Part shown: positions 5,267 to 5,320 of the stretch, piece after piece
How the letters are laid out: each line of letters starts with the position of its first letter
Position numbering within the stretch: the stretch's first letter is position 1
NCBI GenBank assembly: GCA_030447125.1
Contig: JAUJLZ010000158.1
Location: 1 to 5,320, forward strand
Origin: Acidimicrobiales bacterium
Lineage (GTDB): Bacteria; Actinomycetota; Acidimicrobiia; Acidimicrobiales; CADCSY01
Direction of reading: 5' to 3'
DNA length: 5,320 nt
Notes under the pieces: generated by a model
The model's database searches: none
Told to the model about the DNA's origin: nothing
What the model saw: only the letters and a program-made list of their open reading frames with translations
Program-made: the position numbers and the translations under genes

Positions 5267-5320
5267 TGCCGACGGAGAGATTCGAACTCTCCTCTTGGCC
5301 ATGACGGGTGATGCCGCCGA
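5267..5320 (-). tRNA. Partial tRNA: T arm and 3' acceptor strand
   Basis: On the minus strand GAGAG-TTCGAAT-CTCTC (5291 down to 5275) forms a canonical T arm with a five-base-pair stem and a seven-base loop containing TTCGA. It is followed by seven bases CGTCGGC (5274-5268) that would be the 3' acceptor strand, and an A (5267) as discriminator. CCA is not encoded. The 5' acceptor partner (expected GCCGACG), D arm and anticodon would lie to the right of the window. The 29 bases before the T arm do not form a normal anticodon arm. The tRNA may therefore have a long variable arm (an A discriminator would suit Leu or Tyr), or only its 3' end may be present, as at an integration site. Amino acid not assigned. 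Confidence 0.45.

Noticed and set aside
1..5320. CRISPR array, insertion sequence or phage genes
   Set aside because: No regularly spaced repeats, no transposase or integrase motifs, and no paired terminal inverted repeats were seen.

Overview
The window is GC-rich throughout. It has strongly GC-biased third codon positions, GTG starts, Shine-Dalgarno-led short operons, a YtrA-type GntR regulator, an ECF-type sigma fragment and an Rv2258c-like methyltransferase. Together these suggest a chromosome of a high-GC actinobacterium. I cannot name genus or species.

Layout. Bases 1-1313 hold a plus-strand pair: the 3' part of a multi-pass membrane protein gene, overlapping by four bases a small GntR/YtrA-type repressor. 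The repressor probably controls its own operon. Bases 1314-1568 contain no gene I can defend. Bases 1569 to about 2825 are a minus-strand graveyard. Reading upstream along the plus coordinate, it holds two ribbon-helix-helix-like modules, a helical segment of unknown identity, region 2 of an ECF sigma factor without its remainder, and the C-terminal end of a glycoside hydrolase family 15 protein spread over three frames. Bases 2826-3205 have no recognisable gene.

Bases 3206-4701 hold the best-preserved unit, on the minus strand. A 101-residue, histidine-rich, three-helix membrane protein is followed by a 365-residue SAM-dependent methyltransferase with an N-terminal winged helix. Both have good ribosome binding sites. 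The 92-base gap between them carries an open, coding-like frame whose stop overlaps the methyltransferase start, so the membrane gene may once have been longer, or may be frameshifted in this sequence. Bases 4730-5186 on the plus strand look like a coding region broken by two frame changes, one at a C6 run. The right end holds the T arm and 3' acceptor strand of what looks like a minus-strand tRNA gene, followed by a perfect GC-rich hairpin. The rest of that tRNA lies outside the window.

Functional picture. Two small intact transcription units flank a decayed interval. The decayed interval, the fragments of unrelated genes and a possible tRNA 3' end fit an old accessory region or recombination scar, but no integrase, transposase or clear terminal repeats were seen. 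I did not find a convincing new multi-gene system. The items most worth checking are the histidine-rich membrane protein with its methyltransferase, and the tandem ribbon-helix-helix-like modules.
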